Assembly: GCA_025766275.1 (NCBI GenBank)
Contig: JAFKAC010000007.1
Coordinates: 1,240,001 to 1,304,000 of the forward strand
DNA length: 64,000 bases
Direction: 5' to 3'
Source of the DNA: Lactarius indigo
Lineage: Eukaryota > Basidiomycota > Agaricomycetes > Russulales > Russulaceae
A model generated the notes under the pieces. That model had not been told where the DNA came from. It ran no database searches and saw nothing but the letters and a program-made list of their open reading frames with translations. Position numbers and translations under genes: made by a program. Below are positions 1 to 11,779 of this stretch, piece by piece. Numbering within the stretch: position 1 is the first letter of the stretch; each line of letters opens with the position of its first letter.

Positions 1-671
1 GTTGGGGGCTCGATAGACCCCAGGGCCAGCCTACGAAGGGAGGCGAAACCCCAGCGCGTGGAAAGGTGAAGTACCGATTTCCACTCCTCATATGAGAGGG
101 CATGACCCTCGAAATCACTGATCAACACACACGCCTCGATCAGTAAAAGAAAAGAGCAAGGGACTGTCGAACTCACTCGGGATATATGACAGAAAGGAAA
201 GCCTCAAAGTCCTTGCGTTCGACATCTCCCAGGGATATGGTGATAGAAAGAGCCTCGTGCTTACGGATGCCGAGCTGGGTAAGCCTGCTGGAGAAATACT
301 CTGAATCACGAGAGAAGAAGTAACGGTGAACGCAGTAGAGGGTGCCGTCAATCTGAGATCATTATGGTGAATCGTGCGAGTACCGATAGTCGAATGTAAC
401 ATTTACGCACCAGGAACGTAATATTTCCATCCTGGAAAAAGTATTTCTCATGACGTACGAAGGGACTATCAACGGCCAGGTGCACGCCAGGGGGCACCTT
501 GTGTCGCATGAAATCCGTGGAACGACGGCTAACTTCGGGAACACTGTGGGAGATTATCGAGGGATCTGAGGTTATCGACTCAATCGATACAATAGATCCC
601 ACAGTCGATGGCACGGGAGAAACTGGGCGTTTGTCCTTGTCGAGTCCCCAAGCTACGATGTATGGTGCCAT
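1..671 (-). CDS. BTB/POZ domain protein, 5' part (cut by left edge)
   Basis: Three exons read on the minus strand: 411-671, 177-352 and 1-117, joined by a GTGCGT...CAG intron and a GTGAGT...CAG intron, with phases that match. The protein begins MAPYIVAWG and enters a BTB fold at YFFQDGNITFL, continuing with VHRYFFSRDSEYFSSRL, GDVERKDFEAFLSVIYP and, after the second intron, YEEWKSVLHLSTRWGF and ASLRRLAL. That series is typical of the large agaricomycete BTB family, which is generally thought to act as Cul3 adaptors or transcription-linked scaffolds; the exact role is not known. The ATG at 671 is the first in frame, but a later Met (RHKVPPGV) is possible. The C-terminal half lies outside the window. 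No break is seen in the visible part. Confidence 0.8.
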
Positions 672-893
672 GATAGGTGTCAGTTATCTCGGTCAGGATG
701 ATATCGTCTGATATCTCAAATCTCCAATTATGACATAACAAAACGCGACTGTCACACTGCACGTGACGAGTGACGAGACAAACATTCTATAGATTTGGGC
801 GGCTGTTGAAGCCCAACCCGTAGATCAAGCAGACAAACAAATGTACCAGATATAAACACGTAGCCATATTACTCGCCAGTCTGTACCAAGCCT

Positions 894-2771
894 TTACCAG
901 ATGCGCGTCTCGAGAAGTAAATCTGAGCTGCCTTCGAGACCGATGCATGCCTTAAGGAAGGTCTCGAGCGCGTTGCGCTGACGTGAGAGAGAGTTCACAA
1001 CATCCGTACCTGTTCCCATTCACACGTCGATCAATCAACGTCTAGGGACGAACAAGGAAGGACGGCACGTACCAGGTTTCACGAGCGGAGCCTTGAGCAT
1101 ATAGGAGAGCAAACTAAGCACGGGATGAAGCGGCTTGAATTCCGCAGCCGTCCCAGTTGCAAGCTCGCGGTACTGGATGCGGGTGAGCAGCTCAGCGAGG
1201 ATGGTGAGGTCAAGGATAAGTGGTGTAGCAAGCAACGAGTCCTCGCATTCGTTGAAAATATTGATAGTCGAACGGCCACCCCCCATGATCTCCGAGTAGT
1301 ACTCATCGATCGCACGCTTTGAATCTCCAACGGCGGGTACGTATTTGATCACAACGACGTGGTCGGGGTGTTCACCCTTGACATCTTTGGTATTCTTTCC
1401 TAAGACACCTGCAACCGTCGATATATAAACAGATCCAAAAGTATGGAAAAGAATAGACAGTACCTTGCTCGGCTTCAACCTCGGCTTTAGTCTTGTACAG
1501 CAAATGATTCGCCGCGACCATGTCATCGACGACGCTACTCTTTGAAATCTCCTTGCTCCGGAACTGGCGCTGAGAGCTAAGATTGTGGCCATCGTTATTC
1601 CCAAGGTGATTGTAACTCGCGATGGAGAGCGGTTTGATACCGGCATTGACGAGGAATTCAGCCAACACACTCTTGAGCTTTGTCTGCCCAGACTTCAGAT
1701 CATCACCGCCAATGAACGACTTGCGCTGCTCCGCGAGCTCGATGACACCGGGGACAAAAGTGTTCTGGGGTGCGCCATTTATGAAAGGAGCGCCCTCGAG
1801 GATAGAAGCAACTGCAAAGACGGTGCTAGGCGCGACCTCTTCATGTGAACTCTTGATTGAAGCGAGGATCGCTTCCGCGGTGTCGTTAACACCAGGGATA
1901 ATGTCGCTGAATCGCTCGGTGTTCGCGGTCCAGAATACAATGACCTGGTCGAGGTCATTGGCGGCTTTAAAGTCGCGGATATCCTTGCGAATTTGCTCGA
2001 GGTGTGCACCTTTATCGTTTCCGGGAATAACGTTGTCGGCACGCTCTTCTTGGTTGGCAGCAATGTAGTCCGGGTAGTAGATGGACGGGAGAGGGGCACC
2101 AAGCTCTTTCATATACGGAGCAACCTGGCGCTGGAGGTCCCATTCAAGGACAGCAGCGCGCTTCATTGCTGCATCGAGAGGCACGCCGGAGATATCCCAA
2201 CCGCCGAGCACGAGGTCATTGGGATGGACCATGGGCAGAAGATCAGAGAGAGGCGCGTAAACGTCCTTTCCAGTCGCATCAAGGCCAAGACGAATGGTGC
2301 TTGCACGAAGGAGGGACCCAATGTAGTTAGGACGCTGGATGGTAGACTTTGTGTGCCATGCAATGTTGTGGCGGTTAGCAAGAATGGTTGCGACGAGGGT
2401 CGAACCATTATTGCCACCAATGCCAACGAGCATGAGACTGGAAGAACCATGTGTCAATACCACGACGCGATACACGTCAGCGAAATCACATACCCGGTCT
2501 TCGGAACCTTGCGCTGAGTCCTGAACTCGAAAGGGGTTACGGTGGGTTTGACCACATACCGACCGCCTTCCTGGACAACGACGTCGGCACCACGATTGTG
2601 GAACTTGGATGTGATATACTCGTCCGAGTAGACGGTATTATCACTTTGAACAGTGATAGCATCGGCAGGACGGCGGGAAGCCGTGGGATGGACGACCGAA
2701 GCAAGAGGCGCGTCAAGAAACGATGGGGTGGGACTCGCGTTTCCGGACGAGGGAGTAGTGTTGGGAGCCAT
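894..2771 (-). CDS. INO1: myo-inositol-1-phosphate synthase
   Basis: Converts glucose-6-phosphate to inositol-3-phosphate using NAD, the first step of inositol and phosphatidylinositol synthesis, in the cytosol. Four exons: 2494-2771, 1464-2437, 1073-1408 and 894-1009. All three introns are 55-63 nt with GT...AG ends and join in frame, giving 567 aa, close to the family's usual 530-560. The NAD-binding loop [11 protein letters not shown] directly follows the first intron. Other hallmarks are [31 protein letters not shown] and the C-terminal [12 protein letters not shown] chose the ATG at 2771 ([10 protein letters not shown]); the frame is open slightly upstream but has no other ATG. No break is seen. 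The start region is preceded by a long gene-free stretch that must hold the promoter. Confidence 0.95.
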
Positions 2772-4898
2772 GGTGATGTTTGACAAAGTTCGCGTCGAAA
2801 AAGAAATTAATGAAAAGGGAGAGAAGGTGCAGCGGTGTGTTTATAGCCTCTGTGAGGGTTGTGCGTGCTTCCGAGTTGGTTTGAGTACATACACAAGTAT
2901 AACGGATGAGCCAGCAAAGAGCAGGGAAGGGCAGGGTTTTATACGCCAATGGGTTTATCGGCGCGCAGTTCCAAAAAAAAATATAAATAATAATATGAAA
3001 TGGGGAAATTAGTCGATTCCGAGCTGACCCGCGACCTCGGTCCATAATGTAATCGATGTCCATGTAATATTCCTCGCCTTTGCACACACTGCTTTGTCCC
3101 TAGATTTTTGACCCTATCCTTGCTAGTCGCTTACGATGTGCTCTTACACGCCTCCCCCGCGTGGTCGACCATTCGTTCAATTTACCGATATATCTCCGAA
3201 CTTGTCGTCTTCCAGCCAAAGGGAGCGCGACAGTCTGACGCAACGATGACCCTTTCTCATGCTGGCGCCTCTAGCGGGTTAACATTTAACACGCGCATCG
3301 TAAAAAGAGGTGATAATCAACCAGCACTTCTGATTGTACGGACAACATCCCCGCAGAGATTTTGATTGTACGTACGACGGAGACCATCTTCGAGAAGAGA
3401 AGGTCCAGCATCAATACGATCAGCGATCATTCACCCATATTCCATATAATCATGGGAGCGGCTGTCAACTATCTTAAGATACGTGTCCCCGTTCACTGCA
3501 GGTCTATGTGGCGGTCGGTCCTTCTTCTACGGACTTGCATGTGGCGAAGGCAGCGAACGCGAGAACTATTGTATCCGCACACGGCAACGGCGCTGTTGTG
3601 TCCCCGATCCGTGCCTCAGTGGTCTCTCTCTCATAGCTCTGAGAACGTGTCGCATCCGCAGTGACAATCGCACACTCTGACATGGGCCACAATGATAAAC
3701 CCGTAGGCCGGCGGCGGTTCGGTAACACACCTCGATCGAGGTAAATTAGCAGGTGAAGGGAATTTCAACGAACCCAAGAGTATTCACTAGGGCAGCGGTA
3801 ATGAGATTCTCACTACTGTTTTCATACGCCTCTGGAGATGTTCTTTGATGAACCGCATGACAATCGAGCAGGGCCTGGAAATTTTGGACACCGATCCGGG
3901 CTCGGTTTCATGATCGTTAACCGGTATACATCCCATGGACCCAACTGTAGGCACAGGACATGATCTCACCTCACCGACGGGGTTGCGCAATCATCGTGGG
4001 GAAGGGCGTTGGTGATCACGATCACGATCAACGGTACTAGCCGATATCGTGGGTCAAGTCCCATCGTCATCACGGCGGATTTCGCAAGACATACAGTGAA
4101 CCCTTTTTGCTGATACCGTAAGTTGCAGCGGTCGATAGTGACCATGACGTGTGCGTGCAGCAAACGGAAACCGGAGCACGGCATTGTTTAGGCGGCACCG
4201 TAGACGCTCTCAGGTCTGGGTCCAAGTGGGAAACTCGGCTCCCCAACATGATTATTACGGAGCAACTGCGAACAGATAGAACATTGGGGGATCGTTTCAT
4301 GCCACAAGGGGACAATAAATCCATCAAAAGTTCCTATGGAACGATTGAACCCCTTTGGCTAGGCGCGCCTTCATATCATTCCCCATTCTTGCTCGTCATT
4401 TGTCTGAGAAAGACGAGATAATGTACCGGCGCCTATTGAAGGCAGACTACTTGTGATTCTTGTTTTATTTACTGACGTAGGAGCACTGTCATCGACAAAC
4501 CACCACTTAGGTCACTGTTAATATTGCGAGTATGCCAAGCCAAGAGTCATGACTGTACGCGCCCCAGATCAGCCATCCCCACTCCCGAGTTCGATAAATC
4601 TCAGAGACAGCGAGAACAGCAGAGGGTTACCGGTCATCAACAAGAGATGGAGGGGTGGGTAGATGCTGTACTCGTGCCACTACGCACCGCACTGGCACCG
4701 TTCGACGGGGCTGGACACAAAAACTCACACCGGGCCGGGAGGATTTCCGCAACTTGTCGTCCCCCTCAACGACACCGTCCCAGCCCTCCCTTTTCTTTCT
4801 CTCGCCTTCCTTCATTTTTTTTTTTCGGTCGGAGCGTGGTCTCCACAAAATCTCTGGTCCCCATCTCGACCGTGCAAAATACATAAATCCCGCCGGCC
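2772..4898. other. intergenic, upstream of INO1 and the F-box gene
   Basis: About 2.1 kb between divergent genes. I recognise no conserved reading frame. It contains an A-tract followed by an AT-rich stretch (about 2972-3000) roughly 210 bp upstream of the INO1 start. A near match (9 of 10) to the yeast inositol-responsive element lies at 2992-3001. A T-tract near 4816-4826 lies about 75 bp before the F-box gene start. Confidence 0.5.
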
Positions 4899-6974
4899 AT
4901 GGCTTCGTTGCAAAGTATTCCGTATGACCTTTTACTCTCCATCGCGCACCATCTCGACCTCGCAGACATATGTGCCTTGCAACTAGTGCGTAATAGCCAG
5001 CTTAATATACCTCCAACCCGCTTTTGATGTGTTACCTTGCCGTCCGTAGACGTGCAAGCAGCTCCGCTATGCTGTCCGTACCCGCCCGGTATACCGGGAG
5101 ATGGCGGTCAGCCTCCTCCGACGTTGCCGCGCACTTCCACTTTATGGATTCAAGCGAATTTCCGATCTTTCCACGGATCAGCTTGTTGAAGTTGTGAATC
5201 GTGCAGCCCAGTTGGAACGTGGCTGGCTCACACGCACCCCGCGACCTGCTGTGAACGCATTCATACCTCAAGGAGAGGAAGTTTTGAACGGCATCACCAA
5301 GTCTGCCGATGCAACGGGATGGGGAATCAAATCCAGATACTGGTACAAAGTCGTTGGGACGCCGCCAGACGAAGAAGTGGATTGGCTCTCCCCCATCACC
5401 GCGAGTTATACACTTTGTGCGACGAAGAGCGGCAAGGTGGTATGCTGGGACGTACAACGCGACGTTGGCATTGCGGAATGGAACCCTGGAGAAAGGTGGG
5501 AGTTGTGGAAGTGTCGGGTCGAGTTTGAACAACGCATCGTATACTTTACTATGGCGAAAGTCCTAAGGGGAAAGTGAGTAATCGTCATCTTTTCCTCATT
5601 TGTGATGTCTTACATCCGTTCCCGATGTTTCCTTCCAGGGAAGATGAGAAGGTTATGCAATTTGAACTCATGCAGATTCATTTCCCGGAACAGAAACTTG
5701 ACTCCGACGAGCAGATTAGCCCGTCATTCTCTAATCTCCGATCGTTTAAGACATTGGGGATTGTCATGAATGTGTTCCTGCTGGACCCGGAAGCACGCTT
5801 ACTTGCAGGATTCGTGTGGATTAGTCGTACTAACAGCATCGGTCTATACGTGCTACTAGATTGGAACAAGGAGGAATATGTGTTCGTAGATACAGGCATC
5901 CAGTGTGTAAGTGGATACATTGGTCATTTGACCGCGAACTCACCTTCGTATTCACAGACTAATACGGCGAACTGGTCGTGCATTTTGTGCGACGGCTCTA
6001 TTGTGATTCATTCTGAAGAGGCGACATTCGCATGCCAACATTTTTTCCCACTATATGTCCTCGCTCAACATGTCACCGTCTCTAATCCATCTCTCTCCTT
6101 TGTGCCGCGCATGACCTCACAGTTAAAGCCCAGTCGAACAGTCAATCGGAGCTTCACTTTCCCCATTTTGCCACCCGAGTCTTATGTCCTCCCATTTCGC
6201 CAGCCCGTCATCCAAAATATCCTGGTCACAGTCCCCCCAGGCAATCAGTTTCACCAGATCCCCCTGGCCCAGGTAGACGAAGATCCTACCCCTCCCACTG
6301 ATGTGAACAACCCACCAAACCCGTTCAGCGATCAGATCTGGTATCCCGAAAGTGCTCATTTTGTGCGACAGTGGTGGCCAACGCTACCCTCTGTACCACG
6401 GCTCAGCTGCACCGTCGTTCTCCTCGCGCAACACCACCCACAGACGCACGTCACCAAGTATGTCCTCGCGCAGCACTACTTCACGGTGCCGCTGCAGATG
6501 CCCGGCGCCGACGCCGACGCCGACGACGCGATGATGCAGATGTGGTACGTGAGCGTGCCATTCGAAGTCGTCTGCGTGTCGGACCAGGCGGACGACGACG
6601 ACGACACGATGGATGCGCCGCCACGGCAGCGGCCGCTGCTCGCGGTCGACTTTGGACATGCGGTGTGGCTCGAGCACGTGCGCGCGGCGGACGACGAGGA
6701 GGACGAGGAGCCATACGAGCGCGGGCAGAAGCGCCTCCGCTTCGTGTCGTTCCCCGGGGTGCAGCTAGAGGGCGAGGGACGCGCGGTGCGCAGCGGGATC
6801 GGCTCTCCTGGCGGCGTGGACGGCACGTTCGAGATGGAGGGCGCGGCGCGGACGTTGGCGATCCCGAAAGAGCTGGACCTGCATGACGTCGAGACGATCA
6901 ACATTGACCAGAGCCAGGGAGCGGTAATACTGTCGGTACGGCAAGGGAAGATATTCATACTATGTTACGAATGA
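4899..6974 (+). CDS. F-box protein with acidic C-terminal region
   Basis: Four exons in my model: 4899-4985, 5050-5573, 5639-5906 and 5958-6974, giving 631 aa. The first residues, IPYDLLLSIAHHLDLADIC followed after the intron by CKQLRYAV, form an F-box (about residues 7-45), which in the family docks on Skp1 in SCF ubiquitin ligases. The rest looks like a WD/beta-propeller-type repeat region (for example GKVVCWDVQRDVG and ISRTNSIGLYVLLDW), but no clear repeat count can be made by eye. The third intron (5907-5957, GTAAGT...CAG) is 51 nt and in frame, so it could be retained. The last 500 bp are much more GC-rich, with GAC/GCG runs coding acidic patches (DADADD, ADDDDDTMD). The substrate is unknown. 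Confidence 0.75.
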
Positions 6975-7503
6975 TCCCCCCGGTTCTTTCCTCTTACTTA
7001 TGTCCGGCATGTATCTTCCTTAATATAATGTACGACACTCCACCAAACTAGACGTTTTCCCTTCTCTGCGTTTCTCCAGTCGCTCGCGACTCCCTCATTC
7101 TTCCTCCGACTGGTCACAAGGCACCAAACCATCAAGGTATAGAAGCAAGGTTGATGACCACGGTCTGTACAAACGAGCATGAACACCGCAGGCTGAGTAT
7201 CACGATCCGTCTGCCTGTGGGCTATTTATTTGGAATGAGGTAAACAAGGTGCCCGACCTGAATTTGATCCAAACAACAACAAACAACACAGCAAATTACA
7301 CAGGTTAGGACATGGACAGAGAGAAGTAGGTGAGGATTGTTCGTCGTTTGATGACAAGCAGGAAGGGGGGCGTTTGAAAGTACAGAGCGAGGAGCAGAGA
7401 GACGAAGTGGAAAGAAAATATAAGCAAGAAAACACACAGATATCTCCTGGTCAGGATATAGAAGATAAAACAAAATAACACGATAGCGCGAGGAACAGAC
7501 AAC

Positions 7504-8171
7504 TCAGTTCACGGGAGCCGTCGATGGAGGAGCCGGTTCCGCAGTATGGGTCATGGGTATAGCGGTATCTGAAGCAAAAAAAAAAAAAAAAAAGATTCAG
7601 TAAGGACCTAGAAATCCATGACCCATTAATCACGTACCTCCAGCAGGGGCGACTGAGGGAGTGATAACGACAATTTGCGGGGCCGCGGGTAAGGAAAGGC
7701 GTCGCACGTCCATGGCCACCTGTGATACCGTTAACCGGTTGTGGGCTAGCTACGAAGAGTAGCCCAACGTACCTCAACCTCGATCCCAACAGCGCCGATC
7801 TGCGATGCCAGAGAATAAAGTCTGCAAGTGAGGCCATGTCGAACGGCAAGCCAGATTTGTGGGAAAAACCCAGGAGAACGGTGACTCTCGATACGCATAC
7901 GGGCAAAGCGGCTCGCGAGGCTGTGCAAGCGAGTCAGTATGACGACTCAGTTGCAGAAACTAGATGCATACATCTCGAGATCTACCCTATAATCGCTCAT
8001 TTCTGGGAGCGCACCGATTGATACAGCGTGGGCGAGAGATTGCTCCGCATTGTTCAGTATTGAGAACACGTTCGGGATAATATAGCACGGAAACAAAAAT
8101 CGGAGGTAAATGACGAGGCCGTATATTCCAAAGACGGACAGGCAAAAGCCAAGCCATTCGATGAAATTCAT
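7504..8171 (-). CDS. small single-helix membrane protein, function unknown
   Basis: Four exons (7972-8171, 7773-7920, 7638-7719 and 7504-7568) with clean GT...AG joins give 164 aa. The N-terminus (WLGFCLSVFGIYGLVIYLRF) is one strong membrane helix. A middle region follows with LPEMSDYRVDLEILASRF and a Pro/Thr-rich tail ending PPSTAPVN. The four-exon frame is open throughout, which argues that it is a real gene although no family is recognised. It looks like the short, intron-rich hypothetical proteins common in mushroom genomes. The start at 8171 is the first ATG before the helix. Topology and role are unknown. Confidence 0.65.
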
Positions 8172-8967
8172 GTTCAAAAATAGAACTGAAAATAAAGTGT
8201 GATTGGGAGCTGGTGACTCGAGCTTGAGGAGATAGTTGGTGGTGTGTCTGACTAGATACGATGAAAGTGGGACACGACCTTGGCCACCACGTGGGAGATC
8301 CCACGCCTCACAGCCTCGGGCGGAGGACCATCCCGCGAAGCCGCCTCTCACTGTCTCGGACACTCCCGACACTCCCCCACAAAAGACGAGCAGTTAAAGA
8401 TGAATAAGCTCTTGAACGTGAGGCGCTGTCCTCAACCATCCCGAAGACAAACATGACGAAGAATTTGAGACAGTTCCGTCCAGTAGCATCGATATTTGTG
8501 AGCACGCGAGCATGGTTCAAATCACACAAGAAAATCGAGGGGAAGAAAGAGCAGTCGGTTATCAGAAATTCGGGGTCGACAGTAGAACGAGGAGACAAAT
8601 CCAAGGCTTCACAATGACACCCACCGGGGGGGCAAGGTGTAGAATGCCGAAGCTCGTTTCGCTTTTCTACCCTACCCGCAGAGCAAATTCTATGGATCGC
8701 AACTTACCTTTTTGATCTTGTGAAGGTCTCTTAGTGCCAGCCCAGACTTGTATCCAGACATCGTTCCCAGCTCAATATTTTCAACTCCGATAAAAACAAG
8801 TACCCGACTTGGAAGCTAGGAACCGGCTTTCTCCGAATCATCGGCCATCTCCAGCAAAAGGAGAGCTGATTGGATGAAACAAGTACAACCGCTGGTCATA
8901 AATCGGATCTTTCCATCAAGCTTTTGCAGCATGCAGCGCCAAGCATACAGTGTCAAGTATTTCCGTA
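8172..8967. other. intergenic
   Basis: About 800 bp upstream of the small membrane protein gene and downstream of the SDR-like gene. A 98-aa minus-strand frame at 8308-8604 has no recognisable family features and no supporting splice context, so I do not call it. Confidence 0.4.
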
Positions 8968-10382
8968 CTAGCCAGCGCGCCGGCTCGCCTCTGCCGTGTC
9001 CGTGTCCCAGGTCTTCAGCTCCCGCTCGTAGTCGTCCCAAACCTGCATTCCCAGGGCAACTCCGCCCAGTTCTCCATCATCAGGCTGCGGCGAATTGCCA
9101 TTGCTGCGCTTCTTTCCCTTGTCCTCTTCGGATTTTCCCCCTGCTCTTGGTATGGAGGATGCCGGTATGTGAACAGGGACCACCGCACATTCCGCATACA
9201 GCGCGCCGGGCTTCAGTACCTCTTCCGGCGCGCGCTTCCGTATGTCATCAGGCGCAGCTGTGAGGTATTTAAACGGCGTTGGGAGAAAGAGCGCGTGCAA
9301 CGTGGACTGCAGAGTAGAACTCGGCGATTTCGTAAGGATACGGAAAAAGGGATTAAGTAACATATACCTATGCCGCCGATCAATTACAGGCTTCCCTGGT
9401 AATCGAACGCCACTCACAGTATCATTCCTAGCCAAGAGACACCGCCTCGAGAAGAATCGGCGGCGAACAAAGATGCAACGACGTCCGTACGGCTTATCCC
9501 GGGGGATACCGATACAGCTACTATGTTTGAGCGCTGGACCTTGTCGCTCACGACTGGAATGGTCTGGGAACTGACGCTGGTGCGCGGAACTTGTGAGCCA
9601 GAAGGAAGGGCGTCCAAGACACGCTGTAAGTGCCTCATGAAAACCGCCGTGCGAAGAGCGCGCTGGCCTTCTGTGAGAAACAACGACGATGGTTTTGTCG
9701 ATCTGGATGTAGAGAATGCACGCGCAGCAGCAGCGTAAAACGGATTGATGAGCGTAATGAGACGTATATCGCGCTCAACTGGGGCGGCTAGCAGCAGAGG
9801 GAGGAGTAGCGTGACAAGCAGGAAGGTCGCACATGAAGCGGTTCGTCGTTCGTTCTCCAAATCAGAGCTATTCTTGGACGAGAGGATATCGCCGATGGGC
9901 GCGTATTCATGGGCGAATATCACCGCATCCAAACGCTGCTCCGACTTGTGGTAATTGGCACAGAAGGTGCGAATAGACGACGGAGAGGTGAGGTCGCACT
10001 GCTCTGCGTAGATGTTCTCATTGCGAGTCGTACTGCGAAGTAGAGACACCAACGTCGCAGGCGTGCCCGTGTCAGGAGGCTCAGAAGTGAGAGCTAGGAT
10101 GTGAGCACCGCGCTGAGCCAGCAAATCTAACAAGGTGAGCCCATTAGGGGTGAAGGCCCCCTGAAAAGTGGTAGTCGGTCAGCTCCATGAAGAAATGACT
10201 TCGAAGTAAGACGCAGCTGTAATGAGGATGAAGCGACCGTGTAGGTCTCTTTCTCTATTAGTTTTGCGACCCTGCGCGAAGGTATACACTGTAATCGCAG
10301 CGATGACAGTAAGGAGAGCGTGTGTGTAGTACTTTTGTGGAAGGATAGTAGACCCAACAGCATAGAGTATTTTGAGCACCAT
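8968..10382 (-). CDS. short-chain dehydrogenase-like membrane-anchored protein with degenerate active site
   Basis: Model of three exons: 10200-10382, 9418-10160 and 8968-9367 (441 aa). An N-terminal membrane helix (HALLTVIAAITVYTF) is followed by a Rossmann-like start (GRFILITAA then TPNGLTLLDLLAQRGAHILAL), an SDR core (IYAEQCDLTSPSSIRTF, LDAVIFAHEY) and a long C-terminal tail. Where SDRs and retinol dehydrogenases carry Y-x-x-x-K followed by an F-x-R-x-L-Q helix, this protein has EGQRALRTAVFMRHLQRVL, so both Tyr and Lys are replaced. It may therefore be a non-catalytic relative. The first intron is uncertain: the donor that keeps frame (10199) leaves a 39-nt intron, and a GC donor is the alternative. 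Confidence 0.6.
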
Positions 10383-10689
10383 GTCTTTGTCCAGTGTAAG
10401 TCGAAAGGAACGGGAGGCACGGAAGCGCGGGCCGGAAGACCAAGAATCAAAATTATGTAATCACGATCAGGGAGGGTTTGATGGAGAGTATGGAAAGCAC
10501 GGAGAGTACGGGCGACATGCGACGAGTCAAACGCTCATCCATTCACCCATGGTTGAGATATATCTGAACCTCCAGTTTTCTTCCTGTCCATTCCGCTGAG
10601 TGACATCCAGAGGCTGTCCATTCGCCCATTCAGGTGGCTGCTGTTCGTTACTATGCCAGTGTTCAGTATTTGTGGAGCTTGTGGAGACC

Positions 10690-10790
10690 TTTCTGCAATG
10701 CTGGATGGCCCTCCTGTCGACTATAACAGCGCCAAGTTGGCTGATATTGATGCTAGATACTACTACAAGTCTTCGGGTAATGTTTCTTGT
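10690..10790 (+). repeat. gene fragment, paralogous to 28690-28790
   Basis: About 100 bp here align with 28690-28790 at both DNA and protein level. One reads MLDGPPVDYNSAKLAD followed by ARYYYKSSG; the other reads GWPVDYDSTELAND followed by VIYFYKPSG. Both are followed by a GTAA donor-like site at the same place. They look like relics of one exon of the same gene family. The flanks here do not extend into a long open frame. Confidence 0.5.
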
Positions 10791-11377
10791 TCCATGTTCC
10801 ATGTGGAGGAGATGTCGCCTTCGTAAAGGTATGAAACTTTGGCTGCTCATATTCAATCGCAATTGTGAATGCAATTTCAGACACCAAATGTCATCACTGG
10901 ACTGGAACCCACTGACATACAGAGAGTCGACTTTGTGCGTTGGTGATAACAGAGAGGTAGTATGTCTCAGATTCCAAAATAAAATAAAAATACGCACAGC
11001 TCGGGCTGAACGTATAGTGAATGACATCTCTGTCTATGAGCGTATGTCAACCTTTCCACCAAGGTGAAGGTGACAGAGCCACACTACCACTCTATCCTGC
11101 TCCTCTGACGTCATCCTCCACGACGTTCTCACTGTCTCTGTTTCTCTAGTGCCGCCCCAAGGAACTCGGCGTCATCGCCGGTCCTTTTCTTATCTCATCT
11201 TCGCTTCTACTGTCACTCCGACACCGCCCTCCGTATCTCCACCACCTTCATTACAGATGACGTTCACGACTCTGCAGACGGTGCCCCCTACCACCACCAG
11301 CTCTTCCAGCGATGTGGGCAAGGGTCCGGGTCCGGCAAAAGTCGTCGAACGCCGCCATCTACCTTCGAGGAAATTGA

Positions 11378-11566
11378 GCTCTTGTCCGCCTTGTCACCAT
11401 TGTGGCAGGCACGTCCATTTTCTATGGACGCCGTTAGGGACTTTGTTGTGACTTCTCTCATGTTGAACTTCTCGCGCTTTTTGCGATTGCAGACATTCTC
11501 TTTTTCATTCTCTCCCTTGGATTCTTTTCATGGACCGTGTGCGGGGTTCCAGGCACTTTGCCTTGA
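11378..11566 (+). CDS. possible short membrane protein gene (3' part)
   Basis: A frame with ALVRLVTIVAGTSIFYGR (11378-11432) joins through a 60-nt GTTAGG...GCAG intron (11433-11492) to a very hydrophobic stretch, ILFFILSLGFFSWTVCG, and ends VPGTLP before TGA at 11566. The two helices and the good intron suggest a small integral membrane protein. I could not connect it to an upstream start exon, although an ATG at 11257 opens a Pro/Thr-rich frame (MTFTTLQTVPPTTTSSS) nearby. Treat this as a weak candidate. Confidence 0.3.
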
Positions 11567-11779
11567 CAGTACCCTTTCGGACGAAAGATACTTCATACCC
11601 CCTGTAATACATAATGCGTATGTCAAGGCGAGGTGACTGCGACACCCCATGATCACGCCCTCTTTTAGTCACAGTTGCTCGATATTCTTCTGGGAAAGTA
11701 AAGTAACTGTCGCGTTCTTGGAAAAAGCCTTTTGTTACTTCGCAAAGCATCTTTTGTCTCATTACAATGCATACACACA

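Noticed and set aside
8308..8604. 98-aa minus-strand frame upstream of the small membrane protein
   Set aside because: No domain and no splice join to the downstream exons.
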